Shown: piece by piece, positions 16,993 through 23,049 of the stretch
Layout: every line of letters begins with the position of its first letter
Numbering within the stretch: position 1 is the first letter of the stretch
Made by a program: the position numbers and the translations under genes
Notes under the pieces: model-generated
Databases searched by the model: none
What the model was told of the DNA's origin: nothing
What the model saw: only the letters and a program-made list of their open reading frames with translations
From: a virus
IMG/VR virus record: IMGVR_UViG_3300042914_001547
Coordinates: 1-27,381 of that record
Reading direction: 5' to 3' (one strand)
DNA length: 27,381 nucleotides

Positions 16993-18264
16993 TTATACTG
17001 GTGCGGTAAAGCCTTGTGCATTGATATACACGCTTGTAACAGCAGCAGACAAACCTACGTTGACTACTGTTGCAGCAGAACCGCGCAATGGAACAGGGAA
17101 CTCAATACCAATACTGCTGTTAGGTGGAAGCCACCCACGCCAAATTGTTGCTGCGTTATCTTTGATCAACACTTCTGTGCCTGTTGCAGAACTGTTAGAT
17201 AGCTGCAAGCCTGTAATGTAATTACGAATACCCGCAGCACCAGCGGCACGAAGCGGTTCATCCGCAGTAGTAGCTTTTACAACAAATGCTGACCACGTGG
17301 TATCTGGAATGCTATATGGCAGCATTGCAGGACGCCCAATCAAGTCAGCAATGATTTCAACATTGCGACCTGTTGTAATAAGTGCTGGCCATGCAGATAC
17401 ACCAGTCATGATGTACAACGGATTGTTTGGTGATGTAGCATTACGCGCTACTGCACCAGCCACGGTCAATGCATTCACATTCCACACTTGGAAACCAAAT
17501 GCATTGCCTGCGCCATCCGGTACATCAGTAATTTCTACTGGCACCTTCGAGAACATTTCAACTGCAACTTGCGCAATGTTGAAGTTTGTTGATGCAACTG
17601 CCGCAGCATTTTGTATCCGAATACGCAGCTTATAGCGGGTACTTGGATCAGGCAAGCGTTGTGTGCGACGATATGTTACGTTCTTGCCGCTGTTGCTATC
17701 TACTACCTGCGTGAAGAACCTTGCTTCATCAGTATGCAATTCAAACTCATGATGCGCTAATGTGCCAGTGTCGCTAATTGTTGATGCCGAACTAGCTAGC
17801 ACATTGCTTACGAAATTACCTACGCGATAAATACCTTGTGTAGCAACAGTACCATCATACTGCCAACCAATGACATTCTGTTCGTCAACTTCACCATTAG
17901 CGCCAATGCTAACCATTTCAATGAATGCAAGCTGGTTAGCAATACGTGCGCTCAGTGTATGCAGAATAGATACACGCATTGGCGCAGTGAATGTTTCTTT
18001 ACTAAGCAACTGAGCAAAGCCACCAGATGCCGTACCAGAAACAAGCTGCACTTGGTTACGTGTGTCATTTACAGCAGCACCAGCGCCGCTGAATGTTTTA
18101 TCCCACACACGATGATCAGCACCATTGATCATTCCATCACGAAAGAGGCGCCGTTGTCCAGATACATACGACACTTCTTCTGTTTTGCGATCAGTAATCG
18201 GCGCCGGTGTAACTGTTTCATCCACACGCAAGCCAGGAAACGCAAGATCACGAACTTCGTACAT
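16993..18264 (-). CDS. Structural protein of unknown role (423 aa)
   Basis: The start at 18264 (MYEVRDLAFPGLRVDE) is chosen because AGAGAGG lies a few bases upstream and it follows the TerS stop directly (TGATATG). The longer frame from 18291 overlaps TerS. The protein is beta-rich and Ala/Thr/Asn/Val-rich. A block around residues 60-210 contains FSGAGAAVNDTRNQVQLVSG and similar strands, and a later block ends in a repeat-like C-terminus (FPVPLRGSAATVVNVGLSAAVTSVYINAQGF). That C-terminal pattern resembles small beta-sandwich domains that I associate with phage structural and surface proteins. Lying between terminase small subunit and the lysis genes is unusual for a virion protein. Head fibre or surface decoration is a guess. 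Confidence 0.65.
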   Translation of the reverse strand: MYEVRDLAFPGLRVDETVTPAPITDRKTEEVSYVSGQRRLFRDGMINGADHRVWDKTFSGAGAAVNDTRNQVQLVSGTASGGFAQLLSKETFTAPMRVSILHTLSARIANQLAFIEMVSIGANGEVDEQNVIGWQYDGTVATQGIYRVGNFVSNVLASSASTISDTGTLAHHEFELHTDEARFFTQVVDSNSGKNVTYRRTQRLPDPSTRYKLRIRIQNAAAVASTNFNIAQVAVEMFSKVPVEITDVPDGAGNAFGFQVWNVNALTVAGAVARNATSPNNPLYIMTGVSAWPALITTGRNVEIIADLIGRPAMLPYSIPDTTWSAFVVKATTADEPLRAAGAAGIRNYITGLQLSNSSATGTEVLIKDNAATIWRGWLPPNSSIGIEFPVPLRGSAATVVNVGLSAAVTSVYINAQGFTAPV

Positions 18265-18265
18265 A

Positions 18266-18838
18266 TCAACCTCTCTCTGTGTTTTCCACATCTATAACGC
18301 GGCGGTCAACCACTTCGATGCGGAATGTGTGTTGTATCTGTTGTGCTGCGTCAACTTGTTGTTTTGATCCATGACCGCGACGATCAAGAATGCTGTTTGA
18401 TGCAGCTAGTGAAACTTTGTGATCGTCACTATCAAGCAATTCACCAATGCGTTTAGCGGCGCGCACTTCTTTATCTGCTAGTATTGCAGTGACTTGTGAT
18501 TTAGATTGCTCTTGTACAGCTTCAATCATGTATTGTTCAAGCTGTCCATAAGCACTCTGCTCTCTAACGCGATTGATCTGTTCTACAGTCAATCCCATAG
18601 TAGCACTGATTTCTTGATCACTTAAACCGCTTGCAGTGTAAATGAGTAGCACTGCATAGCTGCTCATTGCTTTCTCACTGATAGGCGGTAAATCAATTAG
18701 CTTGCGCCGTGTTGATGCAATAAGCCGCTGCGCTTGCGTATTGCTTGGTATTTCAATACGTCCTTGCGCAGTGCTTGGTGGAATAGAAACACCATTGCCG
18801 ATAAGCAATGGTGCATTTGCATCAGGTAACTTTACCAT
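18266..18838 (-). CDS. terS: Terminase small subunit
   Basis: This 190-aa protein has a helix-turn-helix-like segment SGLSDQEISATMGLTVEQINRV at about 70-91. It also has the terminase-small-subunit pattern AAKRIGELLDSDDHKVSLAASNSILDRRGHG near 135-160, which usually forms the oligomerisation helices. TerS rings bind the packaging site and hand DNA to TerL. Its start at 18838 follows the preceding stop by a few bases. TerL lies three genes downstream, separated by a structural gene and the lysis pair. Confidence 0.8.
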   Translation of the reverse strand: MVKLPDANAPLLIGNGVSIPPSTAQGRIEIPSNTQAQRLIASTRRKLIDLPPISEKAMSSYAVLLIYTASGLSDQEISATMGLTVEQINRVREQSAYGQLEQYMIEAVQEQSKSQVTAILADKEVRAAKRIGELLDSDDHKVSLAASNSILDRRGHGSKQQVDAAQQIQHTFRIEVVDRRVIDVENTERG

Positions 18839-18843
18839 TGCAA

Positions 18844-19368
18844 CTATCCTGCACGTCTTTCATTACGCATACGTGCGCTTAATGACTCACGCAATCCATA
18901 TGGCAATCGTTTGCGTGGCGCAGATTGTTCTTCACGCCTTGGTTGTTCTTCGCGTGTTGACTGTTGTTCACGCGCTGGTTGTTCTTCATCTTTGCCTGCT
19001 TGACGCATATCACGCACTGAACGGTTGCCATCCTCATTAGGATCACCTTCATTCATTGCATCTTCTGCATCAACATCTTGCGTAACCATGCGCACATCAC
19101 GCATTGGTTGCGGTGGTTCTGCCATTTGTGGTTGCGGTGCTGGACGTGGTGCAGGTCTTGCACGTGCAACTTGTGGCGCAGGTTGCATAGAACGTGTTAC
19201 TGCATCTTGTGTTGCATTTGATGCGGGAGCATCATCGCCCCGCATCAACGCATACATTGCATCATTTAGGTTGCGTGTATTCATAGGCAACCCACGTTCT
19301 GCTAAATACTCACGCGCCATTGCCATTTGCTCTTGCGGTGAGTATTCATTAAAGCGTCCTTGTGGCAT
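18844..19368 (-). CDS. Low-complexity protein, possible virion or assembly accessory (174 aa)
   Basis: The ATG at 19368 shares a base with the previous stop (TAATG). The N-terminal 45 residues look ordered and helical (EYSPQEQMAMAREYLAERGLP...NDAMYALMRGDD). The rest is low-complexity: Pro/Ala/Gln/Arg-rich near residues 65-95, then strongly Glu/Arg/Gln-rich with repeats such as EEQPAREQQSTREEQPRREE. The C-terminus ends in basic RKRLPYGLRESLSARMRNERR. No motif is recognised. It is the second gene from the control region in the late block, upstream of TerS, so a packaging or assembly accessory is possible. Confidence 0.5.
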   Translation of the reverse strand: MPQGRFNEYSPQEQMAMAREYLAERGLPMNTRNLNDAMYALMRGDDAPASNATQDAVTRSMQPAPQVARARPAPRPAPQPQMAEPPQPMRDVRMVTQDVDAEDAMNEGDPNEDGNRSVRDMRQAGKDEEQPAREQQSTREEQPRREEQSAPRKRLPYGLRESLSARMRNERRAG

Positions 19369-19814
19369 TAGAAACCTACCTTACCACCGCCACCATTACC
19401 TGACAAATCTACAGGATAACTGGTCGGTGCTTGGTTATAGATAGGATCAATCACAAGATTATCAATGTACGTTTCTTGCGCTGCTGTTGTAACGCCAGAA
19501 TTAAGCGTTGCAGTTTCAATAGCACGTACACCACCGGGACCAATACTTGTTGGTCCTGTTTGATCAGCAGTGCTTACACGTGCGTATGTTTCACTTGCAG
19601 CACCACCAGGAGCAGCACCATTCAGCGCACGCATAACACGACGAGTAGCACGAAAGCCACCCTTCGCTAGCAAACGTGCAATGCTTACTTCACCAGACGA
19701 ACGACCAAAACGGGGCATTGCATTGTAGCTGATTTCCGCACCATTGCCAGGACGCGCAAGTGCAGGATCAAAGAATGCACTGTAACCGCCGACTGCTACA
19801 GAACCGAATGACAT
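19368..19814 (-). CDS. First late-block protein, unknown function (148 aa)
   Basis: Two ATGs lie close together at 19820 and 19814. The Shine-Dalgarno GGAG is only one base from the first but seven from the second, so 19814 (MSFGSVAVGGYSAFFDPAL) is preferred. The protein is Gly/Ala/Ser-rich, with a basic helix KGGFRATRRVMRALNGAAP in the middle and an end rich in Gly (SGNGGGGKVGF). It has the composition of a small virion protein. It is the first gene of the minus-strand late unit, preceded by the candidate late promoter and leader hairpin. I do not recognise the family. Confidence 0.5.
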   Translation of the reverse strand: MSFGSVAVGGYSAFFDPALARPGNGAEISYNAMPRFGRSSGEVSIARLLAKGGFRATRRVMRALNGAAPGGAASETYARVSTADQTGPTSIGPGGVRAIETATLNSGVTTAAQETYIDNLVIDPIYNQAPTSYPVDLSGNGGGGKVGF

Positions 19815-19867
19815 TTGCATACTCCGTTGTTGTGTGTTGTGTGTATTACTGCATTACATATACATAT

Positions 19868-19902
19868 TATATATGATGCGCGCTACGCGCGCTGTATGTA
19901 TA
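19868..19902 (-). repeat. GC-clamped hairpin in the late leader
   Basis: GCGCGC-TAC-GCGCGC (19878-19892) is a perfect 6-bp stem with a 3-base loop. It is extended, after three unpaired positions, by an AT stem (19868-19874 with 19896-19902, one G-T). It lies in the presumed 5' leader of the minus-strand late transcript. There is no T tract, so it is not a typical terminator. Confidence 0.55.
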
Positions 19903-19930
19903 TATAATGCGTAACGCTGTATTATATAGG

Positions 19931-19959
19931 ATGCTAGCCCAAGGGGTGCCGCTTGTCAA
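19931..19959 (-). promoter_or_regulatory. Candidate late promoter
   Basis: TTGACA (19959-19954) and TAGCAT (19936-19931) on the minus strand are separated by 17 bp. The -10 match is only four of six. A perfect TATAAT (19926-19921) lies downstream but at poor spacing. The position fits a promoter for the late block, with a leader of about 110 bases. Confidence 0.5.
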
Positions 19960-19965
19960 TAGGTT

Positions 19966-19993
19966 TTGACGCCTAATCGAAAAGAATTATCGT
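19966..19993 (+). promoter_or_regulatory. Weak candidate plus-strand promoter
   Basis: TTGACG (19966-19971) and TATCGT (19988-19993) are 16 bp apart, back to back with the minus-strand promoter. The nearest plus-strand gene is nearly 600 bases away and has its own promoter, so this may be unused or may make an RNA across the control region. Confidence 0.25.
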
Positions 19994-19998
19994 ATCCT

Positions 19999-20025
19999 CG
20001 GGGCGGATGCATAGCAGACGCCCCG
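19999..20025 (+). repeat. Hairpin CGGGGCG / CGCCCCG
   Basis: A perfect 7-bp GC stem (19999-20005 with 20019-20025) closes a 13-base loop. It is not followed by T residues. It could be an RNA structure just after the weak plus-strand promoter or a DNA-binding site. Confidence 0.45.
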
Positions 20026-20371
20026 CCGCATCCATAGATGCATACCGTTCCCGTCACTTCATTACTAACACATGCAACGCATTGTGATTTATTTTCAGCG
20101 GTGCGAATGTGCATGTGATGGATATTGAGCGGCACACTGCGAAATCATGCCAAGCCCCCCCTTTTGGAATTGCAAGCTAGCCCCCCGTTATGCTAGGGGG
20201 CGGCATTAAATCGCATGCATGCATCAAGGATACGAATAGTGTCTGGCATGATGTTTGCTTGTTATCGCATGCGTTATGTGTGGGGGGCGGCCATGCATTC
20301 ATGTTCAAGCCTTGCACAAGTGATGCAAGCCAGACATGCAAAGCCTAGCTTGCATTGCATTGCGCTTGCTT
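20026..20371. other. Non-coding control region with short repeats
   Basis: I see no convincing gene here. The stretch holds runs of C and G (CCCCCC at 20154 and 20181, GGGGG at 20196, GGGGGG at 20283). Stem GCCCCC/GGGGGC lies at 20180-20201, and GGGGGCGGC recurs at 20196 and 20284. Short repeats such as GCATGC, TGCAT and GCAAGCC are frequent, with ATTGCATTGC-type tandem copies near 20352 and 20408. The layout could suit an origin or a regulatory region. A 71-codon frame at 20215 lacks a ribosome-binding site. Confidence 0.5.
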
Positions 20372-20387
20372 TGTTTCACGTGAAACA
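20372..20387. promoter_or_regulatory. Perfect parS-type site (ParB-binding centromere motif)
   Basis: TGTTTCACGTGAAACA is a perfect 16-bp palindrome identical to the widely conserved bacterial chromosomal parS consensus, the loading site of the CTP-dependent clamp ParB. It lies in the control region, 39 bp before the -35 box of the first early promoter. The sequence identity is direct. Binding by host or phage ParB is inferred, and no ParB gene is in the window. A short T tract at 20397-20403 makes a weak terminator a less likely alternative. Confidence 0.8.
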
Positions 20388-20426
20388 TGCATTTCATTTT
20401 TTTGTATCGCATTGCATTGCAGGCAT

Positions 20427-20455
20427 TTGACTTAGTGTTTTTTATGTGATAGTCT
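20427..20455 (+). promoter_or_regulatory. Early promoter for the coiled-coil gene
   Basis: TTGACT (20427-20432) and TAGTCT (20450-20455) are separated by 17 bp, with a TG two bases before the -10 (extended -10). The start site should fall at the edge of the 17-bp palindrome immediately downstream. Confidence 0.55.
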
Positions 20456-20461
20456 ATTTTT

Positions 20462-20478
20462 GCCTAATCGAATTAGGC
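20462..20478. promoter_or_regulatory. 17-bp palindrome, candidate operator
   Basis: GCCTAAT-CGA-ATTAGGC is a perfect inverted repeat with a 3-base centre at the predicted early start site. Its left half with centre (GCCTAATCGAA) recurs at 19971-19981 beside the divergent late promoter, as expected if one regulator controls both. Confidence 0.6.
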
Positions 20479-20516
20479 TTGTTGTTTGAAATTGCGCATC
20501 AGAAGCATGCGGTAAG

Positions 20517-20531
20517 CTAGCATAATGCTAG
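20517..20531. repeat. Inverted repeat in early leader
   Basis: CTAGCAT-A-ATGCTAG is a perfect 7-bp inverted repeat around one base, in the leader about 48 bases before the start codon at 20579. It may be a second operator-like site; no function is shown. Confidence 0.4.
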
Positions 20532-20578
20532 GCTTGCTTTGTCATGCTTTGCGCTATCATCAGAAGGAAGTATCAAAC

Positions 20579-21790
20579 ATGTCTAATCAATATCTCCCCA
20601 TCTATGCAAAAGCCCATGACAAGGCTAGCGACTATTTGGGCAAGGCTTCAACCTGGCTTTTATTGTCGTCTTATGCTTTGCGCCAATGCATCGCAGGGCA
20701 GGAAGTAACGAAGCATGATGGCAAGCCTTTTCCGTTGCCAGAGGCTTTTGCCAGTGATGACACGAAGGCGCTGCAAGCCTTGCTCATTGCAAAGGCTGGC
20801 GCTGACAGTGCAAGCGAAGCAAAAGCCAAAGCGCGGTTCAAGGGAAACAAGGAAAGGGAAAGGGAAATTACAAAGGAATATCGCAACAAGCGCAATTCCG
20901 CTTTACGTGATATTCTGCCTGCCCTGACCATGGCGCAATTGCGCGTCATATCTGGCAAGGATGCATCGCCGGATTTTAACAAGGGAAGCATCCTTATCCC
21001 TTGCGCTTGGTTCTTGCCAATGAATGCAGCGCCAAGCGAAGCGCAATCCTTGCTGGGGGCTTCAAACCCCATGCAGCGCATGGTTGCAGCAACGACAACA
21101 ACGGAAAAGGAAGAAATCACTTTCTTTACCGTTGAAGGCTTCGCGGATTATGAAAAGGAAGCGAAGCGTTGCAGCGAAGCGCAGGAAGAAAAGCCTTCAC
21201 CTTTTGAATATGTCAGCTTGCTATCCGTTGGCGTCAATGCGGTAGGATTGCAAACCGCGCTTGACCATTACAAAGCCGCAAAAACTGCGCAGGAAAAGTT
21301 ACAGGAAGCAAAAGCAAAAGCCGCGCAAGCCTTGGAAACTGCCAATGCCGCGCAAGCTATCGTGGAAACTGCCAAGGCTTCAAACGCTTCGCCAGAAATG
21401 CTGGCAAAAGCGCAGCAAGCCGCAACGGTGGCAAAAACTGCGCAGGAACAAGCCGCAAGCGAAGCCGCGCAAGCCGCAAGCGAAGCCGACAAGGCTTTGC
21501 CGAAAACTGCGCAGCGCAAGCCGGGCGGTATGGTCAATCAGTCTGGCGCATCAATTCCAATTGCGCCAGAAAACCGCGTTATGACTATTTCCACCGCATG
21601 CGATTTCCTGGCGCATGCTGCTATGGGCGATGACTGCAAGCGCAATTTTGCGCCGAGTGTCATGGAAAACTGGCAGGAATTGGCCAATGCCATCTGGCGC
21701 AATCCAAACCTTGCGCATGCATTCCTTATTGAAAGGAATGCCGTGCAAAAGGAACAAGCGGAAGAACAAGCGCAAAAGAAAAGCGCATAA
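20579..21790 (+). CDS. Ala-rich coiled-coil early protein (403 aa)
   Basis: The start at 20579 (MSNQYLPIYAKAHDKASDYL) follows AGAAGGAAG; an upstream in-frame ATG at 20525 has no site. The N-terminal 230 residues look globular and mixed, with a Lys/Arg/Glu-rich helix (KGNKEREREITKEYRNKRN). Residues about 235-320 form a long Ala/Gln/Lys/Glu helix with near-repeats (AASEAAQ, AASEADK) consistent with a coiled coil. A C-terminal domain rich in hydrophobic helices (FLAHAAMGDDCKRNF...WQELANAIW) follows. A first early gene with its own promoter, operator-like site and strong terminator suggests a product needed promptly and in quantity. I recognise no family. A DNA-binding, host-takeover or scaffold-type role cannot be distinguished. 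Confidence 0.75.
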   Translation: MSNQYLPIYAKAHDKASDYLGKASTWLLLSSYALRQCIAGQEVTKHDGKPFPLPEAFASDDTKALQALLIAKAGADSASEAKAKARFKGNKEREREITKEYRNKRNSALRDILPALTMAQLRVISGKDASPDFNKGSILIPCAWFLPMNAAPSEAQSLLGASNPMQRMVAATTTTEKEEITFFTVEGFADYEKEAKRCSEAQEEKPSPFEYVSLLSVGVNAVGLQTALDHYKAAKTAQEKLQEAKAKAAQALETANAAQAIVETAKASNASPEMLAKAQQAATVAKTAQEQAASEAAQAASEADKALPKTAQRKPGGMVNQSGASIPIAPENRVMTISTACDFLAHAAMGDDCKRNFAPSVMENWQELANAIWRNPNLAHAFLIERNAVQKEQAEEQAQKKSA

Positions 21791-21798
21791 TTGAGAAA

Positions 21799-21831
21799 AG
21801 CCCCAGGGCCAAAAGCCTTGGGGCTTTTTTT
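21799..21831 (+). terminator. Rho-independent terminator
   Basis: AGCCCCAGGGC pairs with GCCTTGGGGCT (one mismatch) around loop CAAAA, followed by a T tract. It sits just after the stop of the coiled-coil gene. Confidence 0.9.
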
Positions 21832-21852
21832 GTGCCAATTTTGCAATGCAAT

Positions 21853-21868
21853 GTGATCACGTGAAACA
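21853..21868 (+). promoter_or_regulatory. Half-conserved parS-like site
   Basis: TCACGTGAAACA in GTGATCACGTGAAACA matches the right 12 of 16 positions of the perfect site at 20372, and the identity runs on through TGCA. The left arm is degenerate. It ends 17 bp before the -35 box of the next promoter. ParB affinity is usually strongly reduced by a lost half-site, so this is a weaker call. Confidence 0.45.
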
Positions 21869-21885
21869 TGCAAGCTAGGCATAAC

Positions 21886-21914
21886 TTGACACAAGACTGG
21901 CGTTGTGGTATATT
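21886..21914 (+). promoter_or_regulatory. Sigma70 early promoter
   Basis: TTGACA (21886-21891) and TATATT (21909-21914) lie 17 bp apart, giving a short leader to the ATG at 21950. Confidence 0.8.
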
Positions 21915-21949
21915 TATCACGTTGTTGTTGAGAAGGAAAGGAACACAAC

Positions 21950-22297
21950 ATGACTAGCAACACACAAAGCATTGTAAAGCGCAGGCATAAAAAGGCTGAT
22001 CCTCCTGTGAAATATCTGCCGCTTATACAATGCTTCGATGCAATCATTGAACACAGCAAGCATAGCAAGGCGCTTAACTATTGCGTCAACTATGCAAAGC
22101 GTGGCATTGAAATGATCCGTGATGAAGAAGATAACCCCAATCCCATAAAGAGTGGGGCGGTCAGTGTGCAATGCTTGTATATCCTGAACAACATGACACA
22201 TTGGCGCGGAGAAACTGCAACGCTGGTTCGGTTATCGCTTCGCCATTACATTACTACTTTTGAAGCGCGGTATGCTGAAAGGCGGAAAAGCATATGA
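21950..22297 (+). CDS. Small basic early protein, unknown (115 aa)
   Basis: The start follows GAGAAGGAAAGGAAC. The N-terminus is basic (TQSIVKRRHKKADPP), followed by helical segments (LPLIQCFDAIIEHSKHSKALNYCVNYAKRGIEMIRDEE) and an Arg-rich C-terminal helix (WRGETATLVRLSLRHYITTFEARYAERRKS). The composition suggests a nucleic-acid or protein-binding helical protein, but no motif is recognised. It is the first gene after the 21886 promoter, and its stop overlaps the next start (ATGA). Confidence 0.65.
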   Translation: MTSNTQSIVKRRHKKADPPVKYLPLIQCFDAIIEHSKHSKALNYCVNYAKRGIEMIRDEEDNPNPIKSGAVSVQCLYILNNMTHWRGETATLVRLSLRHYITTFEARYAERRKSI

Positions 22298-22506
22298 TGA
22301 TCGAAACAACTGCAAAGGTTGTGCGTGTGCATGTGCAGCTAACACACAATCGAATGCCGCGTGTTGACATGCATATACAGGTGTATGACAACAAGACACA
22401 TGAACCAATTGCGCTATTCCCATCACTCACTAACTGCGCATTGTGGTTGCAAGCTAACGCATTCTCATATGTGTCAGGCACAAACGGGATATGGGCGAGA
22501 GCCTAA
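22294..22506 (+). CDS. Small early protein, unknown (70 aa)
   Basis: ATGATG at 22294 overlaps the preceding stop by four bases, with GGCGGA upstream. The protein is beta-rich (AKVVRVHVQLTHN, VDMHIQVYDNKTHEPI) with a C-terminal LWLQANAFSYVSGTNGIWARA that recalls short nucleic-acid-binding or small regulatory folds, though nothing is recognised. The terminator at 22522-22566 follows and closes this two-gene unit. Confidence 0.6.
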   Translation: MMIETTAKVVRVHVQLTHNRMPRVDMHIQVYDNKTHEPIALFPSLTNCALWLQANAFSYVSGTNGIWARA

Positions 22507-22521
22507 GCGCAGCAAACAAGC

Positions 22522-22566
22522 AAGCCCGGCAGCACGTGCTAACCCCACGGATTGCCGGGCTTTTTT
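22522..22566 (+). terminator. Rho-independent terminator
   Basis: AAGCCCGGCA and TGCCGGGCTT form a 10-bp stem followed by TTTTTT. The 21-base loop contains a self-complementary GCACGTGC. Confidence 0.88.
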
Positions 22567-22627
22567 GCGTCTTGTTCTATGCTTTTCAAGTGCATCACAA
22601 GGCGCAAAGTGGTATCCGCTATGCTGT

Positions 22628-22656
22628 TTGACATAAGATTTGCCGTGTGTTATACT
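22628..22656 (+). promoter_or_regulatory. Sigma70 early promoter
   Basis: TTGACA (22628-22633) and TATACT (22651-22656) lie 17 bp apart. This should drive the long run of coupled small genes from 22720. Confidence 0.85.
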
Positions 22657-22673
22657 CTATTCATCAATCAACA

Positions 22674-22694
22674 TTGCGTATATAAATTACGCAA
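22674..22694. repeat. Inverted repeat in early leader
   Basis: TTGCGTA and TACGCAA are a perfect 7-bp pair around a 7-base centre, just after the presumed start site. This could be an operator or a leader hairpin. Confidence 0.45.
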
Positions 22695-22719
22695 GCACAG
22701 CAGAGAAGGATGCAATGCA

Positions 22720-23049
22720 ATGTGTAACAGTGACGAACCAACACTCGATGATTTCTTTGACGCTTATATGGCGTGGATTGATGATGGTGCGCCAGAAACG
22801 CATAAGCATTTCACGCGCATGTGTGGATTGTGTGGTAATCTTGAGTCTTGGGCAAGATACAAAGATAACTTTGAATATCTTTGTAATGAATTGACTTCTC
22901 GATTTCAGCAATCAGAATTGGATGTAAATTATCCATTCTGTTCTAGTGATGAATATGATGAAATGTGGTCAAATAACACGCAACACACGTTCGAGCCTCG
23001 CTTAAAGTGGGTGCGGGAACAAATTGCAATGCGTAAGGAGCGTGTGTGA
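22720..23049 (+). CDS. GLC-YPF family paralogue 1 (109 aa)
   Basis: Of three nearby ATGs, 22720 is the one in frame, with AGAAGG upstream. The pattern is DDFFDAYMAWIDDGAPE, then FTRMCGLCGNL, then LDVNYPF, and a C-terminus ending PRLKWVREQI. This matches three other genes (23049, 23441, 24984): FY/FF-x2-Y-x2-W, GAP, R-x2-GLC, YPF and a final W-V-R. Small proteins with this signature occur in phages but I know no function. It is probably cytosolic, with no membrane segment. It is the first gene of the third early unit and is coupled to the next (TGATG). Confidence 0.75.
   Translation: MCNSDEPTLDDFFDAYMAWIDDGAPETHKHFTRMCGLCGNLESWARYKDNFEYLCNELTSRFQQSELDVNYPFCSSDEYDEMWSNNTQHTFEPRLKWVREQIAMRKERV

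Noticed and set aside
20372-20403. parS palindrome as a terminator with the T tract at 20397
   Set aside because: The stem is short and AT-rich, and nine bases separate it from the T tract. The exact match to parS explains it better.
20215-20430. 71-codon plus-strand frame in the control region
   Set aside because: It has no ribosome-binding site, contains the parS site and repeats, and its product is a Cys/His/Met-rich low-quality sequence.
21268-22068. Minus-strand frames opposite the coiled-coil gene and terminator
   Set aside because: They cross a strong terminator and promoter on the plus strand and lack start signals; they mirror the Ala-rich repeat.
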